From: G963422275 sp963422275 | GTDB lineage: Bacteria; Pseudomonadota; Alphaproteobacteria; Rhodobacterales; Rhodobacteraceae | Assembly: GCA_963422275.1 (NCBI GenBank) | Contig: OY729418.1 | Coordinates: 2,294,001 to 2,358,000 of the forward strand | Direction of reading: 5' to 3' | Length of the DNA stretch: 64,000 nucleotides | Shown here: one piece after another, positions 27,502 to 35,556 of the stretch | Layout of the letters: every line of letters begins with the position of its first letter | How positions within the stretch are numbered: position 1 is the first letter of the stretch | The notes under the pieces: model-generated | What the model was told of the DNA's origin: nothing | Databases searched by the model: none | The model's input: the letters and a program-made list of their open reading frames with translations, nothing else | Made by a program: the position numbers and the translations under genes

Positions 27502-28162
27502 TCTCATGAACGTGCTCGACCTTCCGTTCATGCTCGACATCCTTCCAGAGATGCTCCTCGCTGCTTGGGTCACGGTGAAAATATCCATTCTTTCCATCGT
27601 GTTTAGCGTCACCCTCGGGGTCTTGCTTGCGTCGGTCCGGCTGCTCGGCGGAAGAGTCGTTCGCGCCGTGATCCAAGCGTTCGTGGAGTTGACGCGGGGA
27701 GTCCCACAGCTTGTCCAGATATCCATCATATATTTTGCATTTCCGCGCATCGGGCTCGTGCTAAGCGAATTCTGGACTGGCGTGGCGGCGTTGACCTTCA
27801 TAGGTGCCGGCTACGCCATCGAGATCATCCGAGGCGCCGTGGGCAGTCTCGATCGTGGGCAGCGTGAGTGCGCCATCTCTCTCGGATTGAGCGAGATGCA
27901 GGCGCTTTTCCTTGTGCTGATGCCTCAGGCTGCGCGGCGCGCGCTGCCGCCCTTGACCAACGAACTCGCCAATGTCATCAAGGCGTCGGCCCTGCTCTCG
28001 GTGATTTCGGTAAATGAGCTGACCAAGGTCGCGAACGACATCATCTTCGAATACTTCGTTGTTATCGAGGTGCTGATCGAGCTCGCGGGGCTGTACATCG
28101 TCATCATCGGCGGCCTGATGTGGATGTCGCGCATGCTTGAGCGCCGAACACGGGCGCTATGA
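27488..28162 (+). CDS. Amino-acid ABC transporter permease (HisQ/GltK family)
   Basis: 224 residues from ATG 27488 (MTFDSLMNVLDLPFML), inside the end of the first permease. The EAA loop is GQRECAISLGLSEMQALFLVLMPQAARRALPP. It ends MSRMLERRTRAL. Its stop overlaps the next start by four bases (ATGA), so the transport genes are coupled to the fused racemase-aminotransferase gene. This implies that the imported compound is its substrate or precursor. Confidence 0.86.
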   Translation: MTFDSLMNVLDLPFMLDILPEMLLAAWVTVKISILSIVFSVTLGVLLASVRLLGGRVVRAVIQAFVELTRGVPQLVQISIIYFAFPRIGLVLSEFWTGVAALTFIGAGYAIEIIRGAVGSLDRGQRECAISLGLSEMQALFLVLMPQAARRALPPLTNELANVIKASALLSVISVNELTKVANDIIFEYFVVIEVLIELAGLYIVIIGGLMWMSRMLERRTRAL

Positions 28163-30156
28163 AGGGCACAGCTCGAAGGATTGGGCTTCTGTGGCCCTCC
28201 GACGGGCTGAACGACCGTGAATTCTGGAGATTGCTGCCGAACGACGTGTCGCTTCTGATTGCCCGCTACGCGGTTGGGGGTACCCTCGATCTCGGGCAAC
28301 TTCGGCGGGACGGGGATCTCGACACGCTACTGGACGCCGTCCGATTGCTGCGCAAGGCCGAACCGGACTTGATATGCTTGGGCGACTGCGCTGGCGGATT
28401 CGTTGCTGGAGCGGCGGCGGAGCGCTTCCGAACGGAGTCGCTGGAAATCACCGCCGGAGTTCCCGTCGTTGCCATGAGCACCGCGCTTGCAAAGGCGTTA
28501 ATGCATGTCGGCGCCAAGAGGGTCGCTCTGCTTTCTCCCTATCGTGATGAAGTAACCGAATGTCTGCATGAATTCTTGAAAGACCACGGCATCGAGGTAT
28601 TGTGCAGCCATTCTCTTGCCTTCGATGATGAGTTCTCGATCGACGGGATGAAGTCAAGAGATTGGCTTGACGCTGCCCGGTCTGCCGATAGCGATGGCGC
28701 TCAGGCTCTCGCGGTTGCCGGAGGCGGGGTGAGCCTGTCGCCGCTGATCTCGCACTTGGAGGCAACGCTCGGCAAGCCGGTGATCTTCGGACCCGGCGCC
28801 CTGATGTGGGCGGCCTTGGCAAGGCTTGGCGTGCGGTGCGCACGCTCGGGGTGGGGCGCTCTCGCGCATGATCATCTTGATGAAGAGGCAAGTGTTGTGG
28901 CGAGCGACATGCCCAGTTTTCTGTCCCGGGCAACCAAAACCTATGCTGTCAGCTCAACGCCGCCGGTTTTTGCTGGTGCCGAGGGATCATGGCTGTTCGA
29001 TATTCAAGGCAAGCGCTACCTGGATTTTGCCTGCGGATCCGGAACCACGAATCTAGGGCACCAACATCCCGCGATCATGGATGCCATTGAAAGCCAGATG
29101 AACACCGGCTTGACCCACTTGGGACCGCATTTCCTCAGCGCGGAGCAGGTCAGGCTCTACGGGCGGCTTCGGCAAGTGCTACCCATTGGCTTGGCTCGCT
29201 TCCATCCGGCAACCAACGGAACGGAGGCAACCGAAACAGCTATCAAGGCGGCAATGCACTTCACGGGTCACAAGAGATTTCTCGCTTTCGAGGGTGGCTA
29301 CCACGGACGCACGCTGGGAGCCTTGGCGGTCTCCGAAAACAAGGGGCCCAATCGAACGCTCGGCCGGCTGGCACCAAATGCCGCCTTCGCGCCGTACGGC
29401 TGCGATGAAACGGAACTCGTGCAGGCACTCGACGGTGCCGTACCGCTGGCGGGAATCATAGTTGAGCCAATTCAGGCAACGGGGGGTATGATCCTGCCAC
29501 CCAGTGGCTGGATGAAATCGCTTGCGCAGCACGCAAGTGCTCGCGAAATTCCCCTGATCGTTGACGAAGTTTTCACGGGAATGGGCCGGACTGGCCAGCA
29601 GTTCGCGTTCATGGGCGAGGACTTCGTGCCGGATCTGCTCATTCTTGGCAAGGCGTTTGCCGGCGGCTTTCCAGCGGGGCTGGTTGCCGGACGCGAAGAC
29701 ATCTTGTCTGCATGGCTGCCGGGAACCCAGTCATCGACATTCCAACTGCATCCGGTTTCCGCCGCTGCGGCGCTTGCCTCCGTGGAGTTCATGCTAAGGC
29801 ATGACGTGTCGGCGAAGGCTCGCCAGATCGGCACATGGCTGTCCGCGAGTGCGGCCTTGCTCGGGAATCTTCCCTTCGTTTCGACAGTTCGCGGCCGCGG
29901 TGCGATGTTTGGCGTGGAGATAGTGGACGAGACTGGCAGGCCGGATCATGCAAGGGCAACGGCAATCCGAGCCGCCGCACTTGCCCACGGCCTCATCACC
30001 TGGGAATGCGGGACCCAAGGACATGTCATCGGAATCGTGCCCCCGCTCACGATCGCGGAAAGGGAACTTTTGCACGGAATTGAGTTGCTACGCGAGGCAA
30101 TTGACGCTTCTGCTCGTTGTCCGGCACCTGAATTTGTACGCTGCGACAGGAGATGA
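28159..30156 (+). CDS. Asp/Glu-racemase-like domain fused to class III aminotransferase
   Basis: A 665-residue protein. Residues 1-255 look like the maleate isomerase/arylmalonate decarboxylase branch of the Asp/Glu racemase superfamily (IGLLWPSDGLNDREFW, DLICLGDCAGGFVAGAAAERF with the first catalytic Cys, KALMHVGAKRVALLSPY). Where the second Cys is expected the text reads ALAVAGGGVSLSPL, so that Cys is absent. Residues 262-655 are a full class III aminotransferase with PLP-Lys K498 (LILGKAFAGGFPAG), NGTEATETAIKAA and LIVDEVFTGMGRTG. No stop or frameshift separates the halves. I know of no common enzyme with this architecture. It could couple isomerisation or decarboxylation to transamination. 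Confidence 0.8.
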   Translation: MKGTARRIGLLWPSDGLNDREFWRLLPNDVSLLIARYAVGGTLDLGQLRRDGDLDTLLDAVRLLRKAEPDLICLGDCAGGFVAGAAAERFRTESLEITAGVPVVAMSTALAKALMHVGAKRVALLSPYRDEVTECLHEFLKDHGIEVLCSHSLAFDDEFSIDGMKSRDWLDAARSADSDGAQALAVAGGGVSLSPLISHLEATLGKPVIFGPGALMWAALARLGVRCARSGWGALAHDHLDEEASVVASDMPSFLSRATKTYAVSSTPPVFAGAEGSWLFDIQGKRYLDFACGSGTTNLGHQHPAIMDAIESQMNTGLTHLGPHFLSAEQVRLYGRLRQVLPIGLARFHPATNGTEATETAIKAAMHFTGHKRFLAFEGGYHGRTLGALAVSENKGPNRTLGRLAPNAAFAPYGCDETELVQALDGAVPLAGIIVEPIQATGGMILPPSGWMKSLAQHASAREIPLIVDEVFTGMGRTGQQFAFMGEDFVPDLLILGKAFAGGFPAGLVAGREDILSAWLPGTQSSTFQLHPVSAAAALASVEFMLRHDVSAKARQIGTWLSASAALLGNLPFVSTVRGRGAMFGVEIVDETGRPDHARATAIRAAALAHGLITWECGTQGHVIGIVPPLTIAERELLHGIELLREAIDASARCPAPEFVRCDRR

Positions 30157-30209
30157 AAGGCCAATGCACTTAACGAATGCGAGCGGCAGGCGGTTGCGGT
30201 GGCATCGAT

Positions 30210-30227
30210 AAACGCCGAAAGGCGTTT
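30210..30227 (+). terminator. Small hairpin downstream of the fusion gene
   Basis: A 7-bp stem AAACGCC / GGCGTTT with a stable GAAA tetraloop, 54 bases after the stop of the fused gene. Only three T residues end the stem, so Rho-independent termination is possible but weak. It may simply stabilise the 3' end of the operon mRNA. Confidence 0.35.
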
Positions 30228-30316
30228 CGGACGGATGGAGAATTCTGCGTGCGCAGAGTTATTTCGATCTGGAATCTGGCCACGCCGCGTCGAATCGGCT
30301 TTTTGAATGAACAGGA

Positions 30317-30369
30317 TTGCCGAAGAGGGACTTGAACCCCCGACACATGGAGCCTGACGCAGCGGCACA
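30317..30369 (-). other. tRNA-Leu-like 3' half (possible att remnant)
   Basis: The minus strand holds a perfect T-arm (stem GGGGG / CCCTC around loop TTCAAGT) followed by an acceptor-strand-like TTCGGCA. It is preceded by CATGTGTC and GCCGCTG, similar in order to the variable region and anticodon stem of alphaproteobacterial tRNA-Leu. There is no 5' half, and I see no CCA after the acceptor-like strand. Elements that integrate in tRNA genes typically recreate this 3' half at one end, so it may be an attachment-site scar. It is not a functional tRNA. Confidence 0.45.
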
Positions 30370-30493
30370 GCAAAATAGTGATGGCTTCGTGCTGAGGTGC
30401 TTCTCTATGAAGGAAGGAAGCCTCAACTAGTGGGCTGTATTTATCATATAGTTCCGGCATGATGCGTTGGCGATGGAAGCGATCGGGGGGGGG

Positions 30494-30970
30494 GCGCTTG
30501 CAGGAGATTGTCGTGGACAGGAGCCGGCCGCAGAAGCATGCGTGGCGGGTCGAAGCGATGCGTCTGGCGCCACCAGCCCCATGACTGCAAGCGCCGGCAC
30601 AACGACGACGCCACTAGGAGTTCATCGAGCGCAACATCCCCGCCACCGCCCCGATCCATGCCATCCTGGACAGCCAATCCACTCGCAGGCATGAACGGAC
30701 CTGCTCTTGGCCTGCCATGCATTCGCGCCGGACCTTCCGCTTTACCCCGACCTCGAGTTCCCGGCTGAACGCAGTGGAAGTCCTCTTCGCCAAGCCACTC
30801 CTCCTCCGCCGGCTCGGGCATAGCTTCTTCCGTTCCGTCGGTGAACTTCGGCAGGCGATCCTCCACTTCATCGAAGAGCGCAACGCCACCGAGGCGCGGC
30901 CTTTCTCCCGGACCGCAGACCCCGGCAAAATCATCGCTGCAGGAAAAGAGGGTTTCAGCCTTGGAATCAA
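30494..30970 (+). pseudogene. IS630-family transposase remnant
   Basis: Plus-strand pieces give the IS630 N-terminal segment LQEIVVDRSRPQKHAWRVEA. After a deletion comes FIERNIPATAPIHAILD with the conserved Asp, then RRTFRFTPTSSSRLNAVEVLFAKPLL with the catalytic Glu, and ARPFSRTADPGKIIAAGKEGF at the end. The gene has lost its middle and contains stops. It lies in the 1.2-kb gap between the two catabolic loci. Confidence 0.65.
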
Positions 30971-31346
30971 ACCACTAGGGAAGCCGAGTGACCTTGAGAT
31001 ATACCCTCACGCGTTCAATGCAAGACAACTCGGAGAAAAGCGCAACGGAATGGGAAGCGCACTTCAACTGGGACGCCTATTGACCCACCGAAGTGGAATC
31101 ACGAGCAATTGCACATTGGGTCAACTATTCAGCTAGCGGCGAATTTCTCTGCGAAGACTATAGGGAGCCGCACTGTGCCTCCTTGCAAATCGCCGCCTTG
31201 CCAGCGCAAAAATTCCTGGACTCAAGATTTTCTCGAAAATGTCTCGATGCAAATTTAAATTCGCTTGATGAAATACGATATTTGGCATACCAAATTCGAG
31301 GCTGGCGAACAGGGATTCGCCACTTTTCAATCTCAAGGAGGAATTC
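30971..31346. other. Intergenic region before tctC
   Basis: No gene recognised in these 376 bases. Sequence is AT-richer from about 31190 on, as expected of a promoter region. A strong ribosome binding site (CAAGGAGGAATTC) immediately precedes the tctC ATG. No regulator-binding palindrome was identified with confidence. Confidence 0.4.
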
Positions 31347-32324
31347 ATGAAGAAGACACTCGGTTTCCGCAGGCAGGTCGTTGCGCTGGCTGCTGCCGGT
31401 GCAATGCTACCGGTGCTGGGCGGGGGGACTGCCATCGCGGATGAGTATCCGTCCAAGACCATCGAGGTTGTGACGCATGCCGGACACGGTGGCGGCACGG
31501 ACGTGACCACGCGCATGATGATGCTGCGCGCCCGTCGCGAGCTTGGCCAGGACATGGTGATTGTCAACAAGAGGGGCGGGGGCGGTGCCGCCGCGCTCGA
31601 GTACTACAAGACGGTTTCCGCAGATGGCTACACGATCCTGACCTTCACGGTCGGTCACGCTGCCGTGATGGCCAAGGGGCAGGGAGGGATGAAAATCGAA
31701 GATCTCCGTCCAATCGCTCGCGGCACCGATGATCCGCAGATACTGATGACAAAATGCGGTGCCTACGCCGACGCTGAGGATTTCGTGTCCAAGCAGAAAC
31801 AGGCACCGATCACCTATGGCGTGACCCATCTGGGCAACATCGATGACGTGTCGGCCTTCATGTTCGCCAAGAAGGGCGGGTTGATGACGCCCAAGATGCT
31901 GCCGTTTGACGGCGGCGGCGAACTTGCGACCCAGCTTGTCGCCGGCGCGGTCGACGCGGGCGTTCTGAACCTCGCTGAAGCCACTGCTCAAATCGAAGCC
32001 GGAGAAATTTGCCCGACAGTGGTCTTGGCCGACGAGAGAATGTCGAAAATCCCGGATGTTCCAACCGCCAAGGAACTTGGCATTCCGGTGAGCTTCTCGA
32101 CCGTGCGCGGATTTGCCGTCCATGCCGACACCCCGCCAGAGGTCGCCGACAAGATCGAGGCGGCCTTGCTCAAGTCGATGAATCACAGTGTTTATCAGGG
32201 ATTCTTGACCTCTGTGGGCCTCGACGCCTCTTCGGTCGCCGGTTCCGATGTTTGGGGACCGCAGATCCAGACCACGGTGAATGAAATGGAAGCAGCTCTG
32301 AAAGAGCTGGGTTTTATCGAGTAG
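31347..32324 (+). CDS. tctC: TTT-family tripartite transporter binding protein (TctC)
   Basis: 325 residues. The signal peptide is MKKTLGFRRQVVALAAAGAM followed by a cleavage region near AIADEYP. The mature start YPSKTIEVVTHAGHGGGTDVTTRMM is characteristic of the Bug/TctC fold, as are VNKRGGGGAAALEYYKTV and LPFDGGGELATQLVAGAVDAG. It delivers a carboxylate to TctAB. A 9-10 bp hairpin follows, then tctB and tctA. The neighbouring enzymes point to a sugar acid as the ligand rather than citrate. Confidence 0.85.
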   Translation: MKKTLGFRRQVVALAAAGAMLPVLGGGTAIADEYPSKTIEVVTHAGHGGGTDVTTRMMMLRARRELGQDMVIVNKRGGGGAAALEYYKTVSADGYTILTFTVGHAAVMAKGQGGMKIEDLRPIARGTDDPQILMTKCGAYADAEDFVSKQKQAPITYGVTHLGNIDDVSAFMFAKKGGLMTPKMLPFDGGGELATQLVAGAVDAGVLNLAEATAQIEAGEICPTVVLADERMSKIPDVPTAKELGIPVSFSTVRGFAVHADTPPEVADKIEAALLKSMNHSVYQGFLTSVGLDASSVAGSDVWGPQIQTTVNEMEAALKELGFIE

Positions 32325-32349
32325 GATTGCCCTGAAGCGATCCAAGCGG

Positions 32350-32371
32350 TGCGGCGGGCGAGCCCGCCGCA
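32350..32371 (+). promoter_or_regulatory. Stable hairpin between tctC and tctB
   Basis: TGCGGCGGGC and GCCCGCCGCA form a near-perfect 9-10 bp stem with a minimal loop around GA. There is no T-run after it. Its place right after the binding-protein gene mirrors the hairpin at 15194 and suggests a role in mRNA stability or partial read-through, giving more TctC than TctAB. Confidence 0.6.
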
Positions 32372-32396
32372 TCCTGTGCGCACCCAACCGGTTACC

Positions 32397-32870
32397 ATGC
32401 CCCGAACAACGAAAAATTCCGGCCGTCGCGTGGAGCGATTCCTTGTCCCGGCATTAATCGTGATTTTTTGCGTGGTTGCATTCTGGCTCTCCACGACGTT
32501 CAAGAAAATGCCGCCGATCTTGAAGCGCGGCATTCAGCCGTCGGATTTTCCGCAGCTTCTGCTGGGCCTGCTAATCACCCTCACCTTGGCAATGGCATGG
32601 TTCGATCCAATCAGGATTCGCGAGCGCTTGCATGGAAAGACAATCGGGACACTGGTGATTTTTGGCGTCTTTGCAGCGGTGACTGCCGTGGATTTTTTTC
32701 TCGCGCTGGCAATCTTCGCCGCTTTGCTCGCCGCGCTTTGGGGCGAGCGGAGAGCGCACATCCTCGCTTTGGTCGGACTGGTCGTTCCTGTCCTTGTCTT
32801 TTTCCTTTTTGATCAGGTGTTCGAGATCCGGTTCCCGCGCGGGCTGCTCACGAACGTCTGGTACGGTTGA
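32397..32870 (+). CDS. tctB: TTT-family small membrane subunit (TctB)
   Basis: 157 residues from ATG 32397 (MPRTTKNSGRRVERFLVPAL). Four membrane segments are expected of TctB: FLVPALIVIFCVVAFWLS, the region FPQLLLGLLITLTLAMAWF, VIFGVFAAVTAVDFFLALAIF and LALVGLVVPVLVFFLFD. The gene ends three bases before the tctA start. TctB is weakly conserved across the family; the assignment rests on topology, size and position. Confidence 0.8.
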   Translation: MPRTTKNSGRRVERFLVPALIVIFCVVAFWLSTTFKKMPPILKRGIQPSDFPQLLLGLLITLTLAMAWFDPIRIRERLHGKTIGTLVIFGVFAAVTAVDFFLALAIFAALLAALWGERRAHILALVGLVVPVLVFFLFDQVFEIRFPRGLLTNVWYG

Positions 32871-32873
32871 GTC

Positions 32874-34394
32874 ATGGACGCACTGCTCAACGGCCTCCTT
32901 TCCCTGAGCGACCCGTTCCTGCTTTTTCTGTTGGTTGCGGCGACGCTTGGCGGTGTCGTCATTGGCGCCTTGCCCGGTCTGAACGCAACCACTGGAGCAG
33001 CGCTGCTCTTGCCTTTTACGCTGACGATGGAGCCAGTGCCGGCAATAGCGATCCTGACCGCGATTTACTGCTCTGCCACATTTGCCGGCGCAATCACCGC
33101 GATTCTCATCAACACTCCGGGCACGTCCGCGAGCGCGACCACATGTCTGGACGGTTATCCACTAGCGCAGCGCGGCGAGGCGGGCCGCGCGCTCGGGATG
33201 GCCGTGGTCGCCTCAACCGTGGGCGGAGCCATCAGCGTCGTCTGCTTGATGCTTGCCGCTCCTCTGCTTGCAAGGGCTGCCTACAACTTCTCGCCGCCAG
33301 AATACTTTGCGCTGACCTTGTTCGGACTCTCAATGCTTGCCTCGATCGGGGATGGGTCACCTCTCAAGAACTTGATTGCAGGCGGTTTCGGGATTTTTCT
33401 AGCGCTGGTCGGCGTGGACAACCTGACAACCGTGGAGAGGTTTACATTCGGGTCGTACCAACTTTACGACGGGATTGGATTTGTTCCCGTGATGATTGGG
33501 GTGTTTGGAATATCCGAATTGCTGGTCCAATCATCGAGATTGGACGTCAAGCGCGAACAGATCCGGATGAAGTCGGTTATGCTTCCCACCCGTGCGGACT
33601 ACGCGAAGTCTTGGCGTGCAATCGTTCGATCCTCCGGGATTGGCACCTTCATCGGCATCTTGCCGGCAGAAGGCGCCACTGTGGCGTCAATGATAGGGTA
33701 CAATGAGGCCAAGCGCTGGTCACGAACGCCAGAAGAGTTCGGCAAAGGCGCCATCGAAGGCGTGGCCGGGTCCGAAGCCGCGAACAATGCCGCCACCGGC
33801 GGCGCGATGGTGCCAACGCTGGCTCTCGGAATCCCGGGAAGCGCAACGGCGGCAGTCATTCTGGTAGGCCTGCTGGTGCACGGCATACGCCCCGGACCGA
33901 CAATGTTCACCGAGCAAGCTGATTTCGCCTACGCGATCTTCTGGTCGATGATGCTTGTCAACATACTGTTTTTCTTTGTCGGATTGCGCGGCGCAAGGGT
34001 TTTCGCCCGAGTGACGTTGATTCCGGTCCAAGTCCTCTGGCCTTGCGTCTTCGTCTTCTCAATCGTCGGAGCTTACGCGCTGGACCAGTCGATGTTCGAT
34101 GTTTGGGTTGCTTTGCTCTCTGGCGTGCTTGGATACTTCATGCGACGTTACGGTTTTTCAGTCGTTCCGTTGGCTATTGGGTTGATACTGGGCGGAATGC
34201 TCGAACAGCGCTTGGGACAGTCCATGGTCATGCTGGACGAGAAATGGTGGCTGATGCTCACGAGGCCGCTGACCCTGCTGTTTCTGATACTCACCGCACT
34301 GGCACTTGTCGGACCGGCCTTCTGGAACCGCAAATCAAGACGGAGTTCGACGACGACATCAAATAGGGAGGGAATGACCGATGGCAAAGATTGA
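32874..34394 (+). CDS. tctA: TTT-family large permease (TctA)
   Basis: 506 residues, about 12 membrane segments. The conserved TctA motifs are present: GALPGLNATTGAALLLPFT near the start, YCSATFAGAITAILINTPGTSASATTCLDGYPLAQRGEAGRALG, and the second repeat-like GTFIGILPAEGATVASMIGY with ALGIPGSATAAVILVGLLVHGIRPGP. It is the channel of the TctCBA importer. It overlaps the next gene by 14 bases, tying transport to catabolism. Confidence 0.87.
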   Translation: MDALLNGLLSLSDPFLLFLLVAATLGGVVIGALPGLNATTGAALLLPFTLTMEPVPAIAILTAIYCSATFAGAITAILINTPGTSASATTCLDGYPLAQRGEAGRALGMAVVASTVGGAISVVCLMLAAPLLARAAYNFSPPEYFALTLFGLSMLASIGDGSPLKNLIAGGFGIFLALVGVDNLTTVERFTFGSYQLYDGIGFVPVMIGVFGISELLVQSSRLDVKREQIRMKSVMLPTRADYAKSWRAIVRSSGIGTFIGILPAEGATVASMIGYNEAKRWSRTPEEFGKGAIEGVAGSEAANNAATGGAMVPTLALGIPGSATAAVILVGLLVHGIRPGPTMFTEQADFAYAIFWSMMLVNILFFFVGLRGARVFARVTLIPVQVLWPCVFVFSIVGAYALDQSMFDVWVALLSGVLGYFMRRYGFSVVPLAIGLILGGMLEQRLGQSMVMLDEKWWLMLTRPLTLLFLILTALALVGPAFWNRKSRRSSTTTSNREGMTDGKD

Positions 34395-35556
34395 ATCAGT
34401 CCGCACTCGAGTCTGGAGATGGACTGGTGCAACGGTGCCGCCGCAGGGGAATTTCTGCACCAACGCATCGGACGTGCTCCTGGAGCGAGGTGACACGATG
34501 GCCTCATTCAGATTTCACCAGTGGCTGACTTGTGAGGTGGAAGCCGACGACGGCACCGTCGGCATCGGCAATGCTGCTCTGGCTCCCTCTGTTGTAAAGA
34601 AGGCCATCGATGACTTCTACGCAGCAATGGTGATCGGCGAGGATCCGTTCGACTACGCCTACATCTGGGAAAAGATGTATCGCCGGACCCACGCTTGGGG
34701 ACGCAAGGGCATTGGAATGACTGCGATTTCGGCGATCGACATCGCGGTCTGGGACTTGATGGGCAAGCTGGTCGGCAAGCCCGTGTTCAAGCTGCTGGGC
34801 GGACGCACAAAGGAAAGAATTCCAGTTTACTATTCCAAGCTTTACGCGGACAGCATTCAGGCAATGCAGTGCGAGGCGGAAGAGGCGGCAAAGGGTGGCT
34901 ACCTGGCATACAAGACCCGCTTTGGATACGGCCCCAAGGATGGCATGCCCGGCATGCGCGAGAACCTGAAAAGGGTCGAGGCGCTGCGCGAGGTTCTCGG
35001 CTACGATGTGGATCTGATGCTGGAATGCTACATGGGCTGGAACCTCGAATACACGAAGCGCATGTTGCCCAAGCTTGCGCGTTTCGAACCCCGCTGGCTT
35101 GAGGAACCGGTAATCGCAGACGACATGGCGGGCTATGCGGAACTCAACGCCATGGGAATCGTTCCAATATCGGGTGGCGAGCACGAGTTTTCGATAATTG
35201 GCTGCAAGGACTTGATTTCATCCAAGGCAGTCAGTGTCCTGCAGTATGACACGAACAGGGTGGGGGGGATAACGGCTGCGCAGAGGATCAACGCCATCGC
35301 AAATGCGCACCAGGTCCCGGTAATCCCGCACGCAGGCCAGATGCACAACTATCATCTGACCATGGCGGACACGAACTGTCCGATCAGCGAGTATTTCCCC
35401 GTATTCGACGTGGAGGTGGGCAACGAGCTATTTTACTATATTTTCGACGGCGAACCTGATGCTGTCGATGGATTCATTCAGCTCGATGACGAAACCCCGG
35501 GGTTGGGGATCGCGATCAGCGGAAGGCATCTGTCAAACTTTGAGATATTTGAATGA
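34381..35556 (+). CDS. Enolase-superfamily dehydratase, L-rhamnonate dehydratase-like
   Basis: 391 residues. The pattern NFCTNASDVLLERGD, FRFHQWLTCEVEADDGTVGIGNAALAP and RRTHAWGRKGIGMTAISAIDIAVWDLMGK resembles L-rhamnonate dehydratase and its close relatives. The barrel carries KTRFGYGPKDGMPGM, metal ligands Glu or Asp in DLMLECYMGWN, RWLEEPVI and SGGEHEF, and the catalytic His region VIPHAGQMHNYH. It would convert an acid sugar to a 2-keto-3-deoxy acid, the substrate type of the next enzyme. The exact sugar acid is inferred. Confidence 0.75.
   Translation: MAKIESVRTRVWRWTGATVPPQGNFCTNASDVLLERGDTMASFRFHQWLTCEVEADDGTVGIGNAALAPSVVKKAIDDFYAAMVIGEDPFDYAYIWEKMYRRTHAWGRKGIGMTAISAIDIAVWDLMGKLVGKPVFKLLGGRTKERIPVYYSKLYADSIQAMQCEAEEAAKGGYLAYKTRFGYGPKDGMPGMRENLKRVEALREVLGYDVDLMLECYMGWNLEYTKRMLPKLARFEPRWLEEPVIADDMAGYAELNAMGIVPISGGEHEFSIIGCKDLISSKAVSVLQYDTNRVGGITAAQRINAIANAHQVPVIPHAGQMHNYHLTMADTNCPISEYFPVFDVEVGNELFYYIFDGEPDAVDGFIQLDDETPGLGIAISGRHLSNFEIFE

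Noticed and set aside
30317..30369. Functional tRNA-Leu
   Set aside because: Only the 3' half is present. The D-arm and the 5' acceptor strand could not be found upstream, and the variable arm does not pair well.
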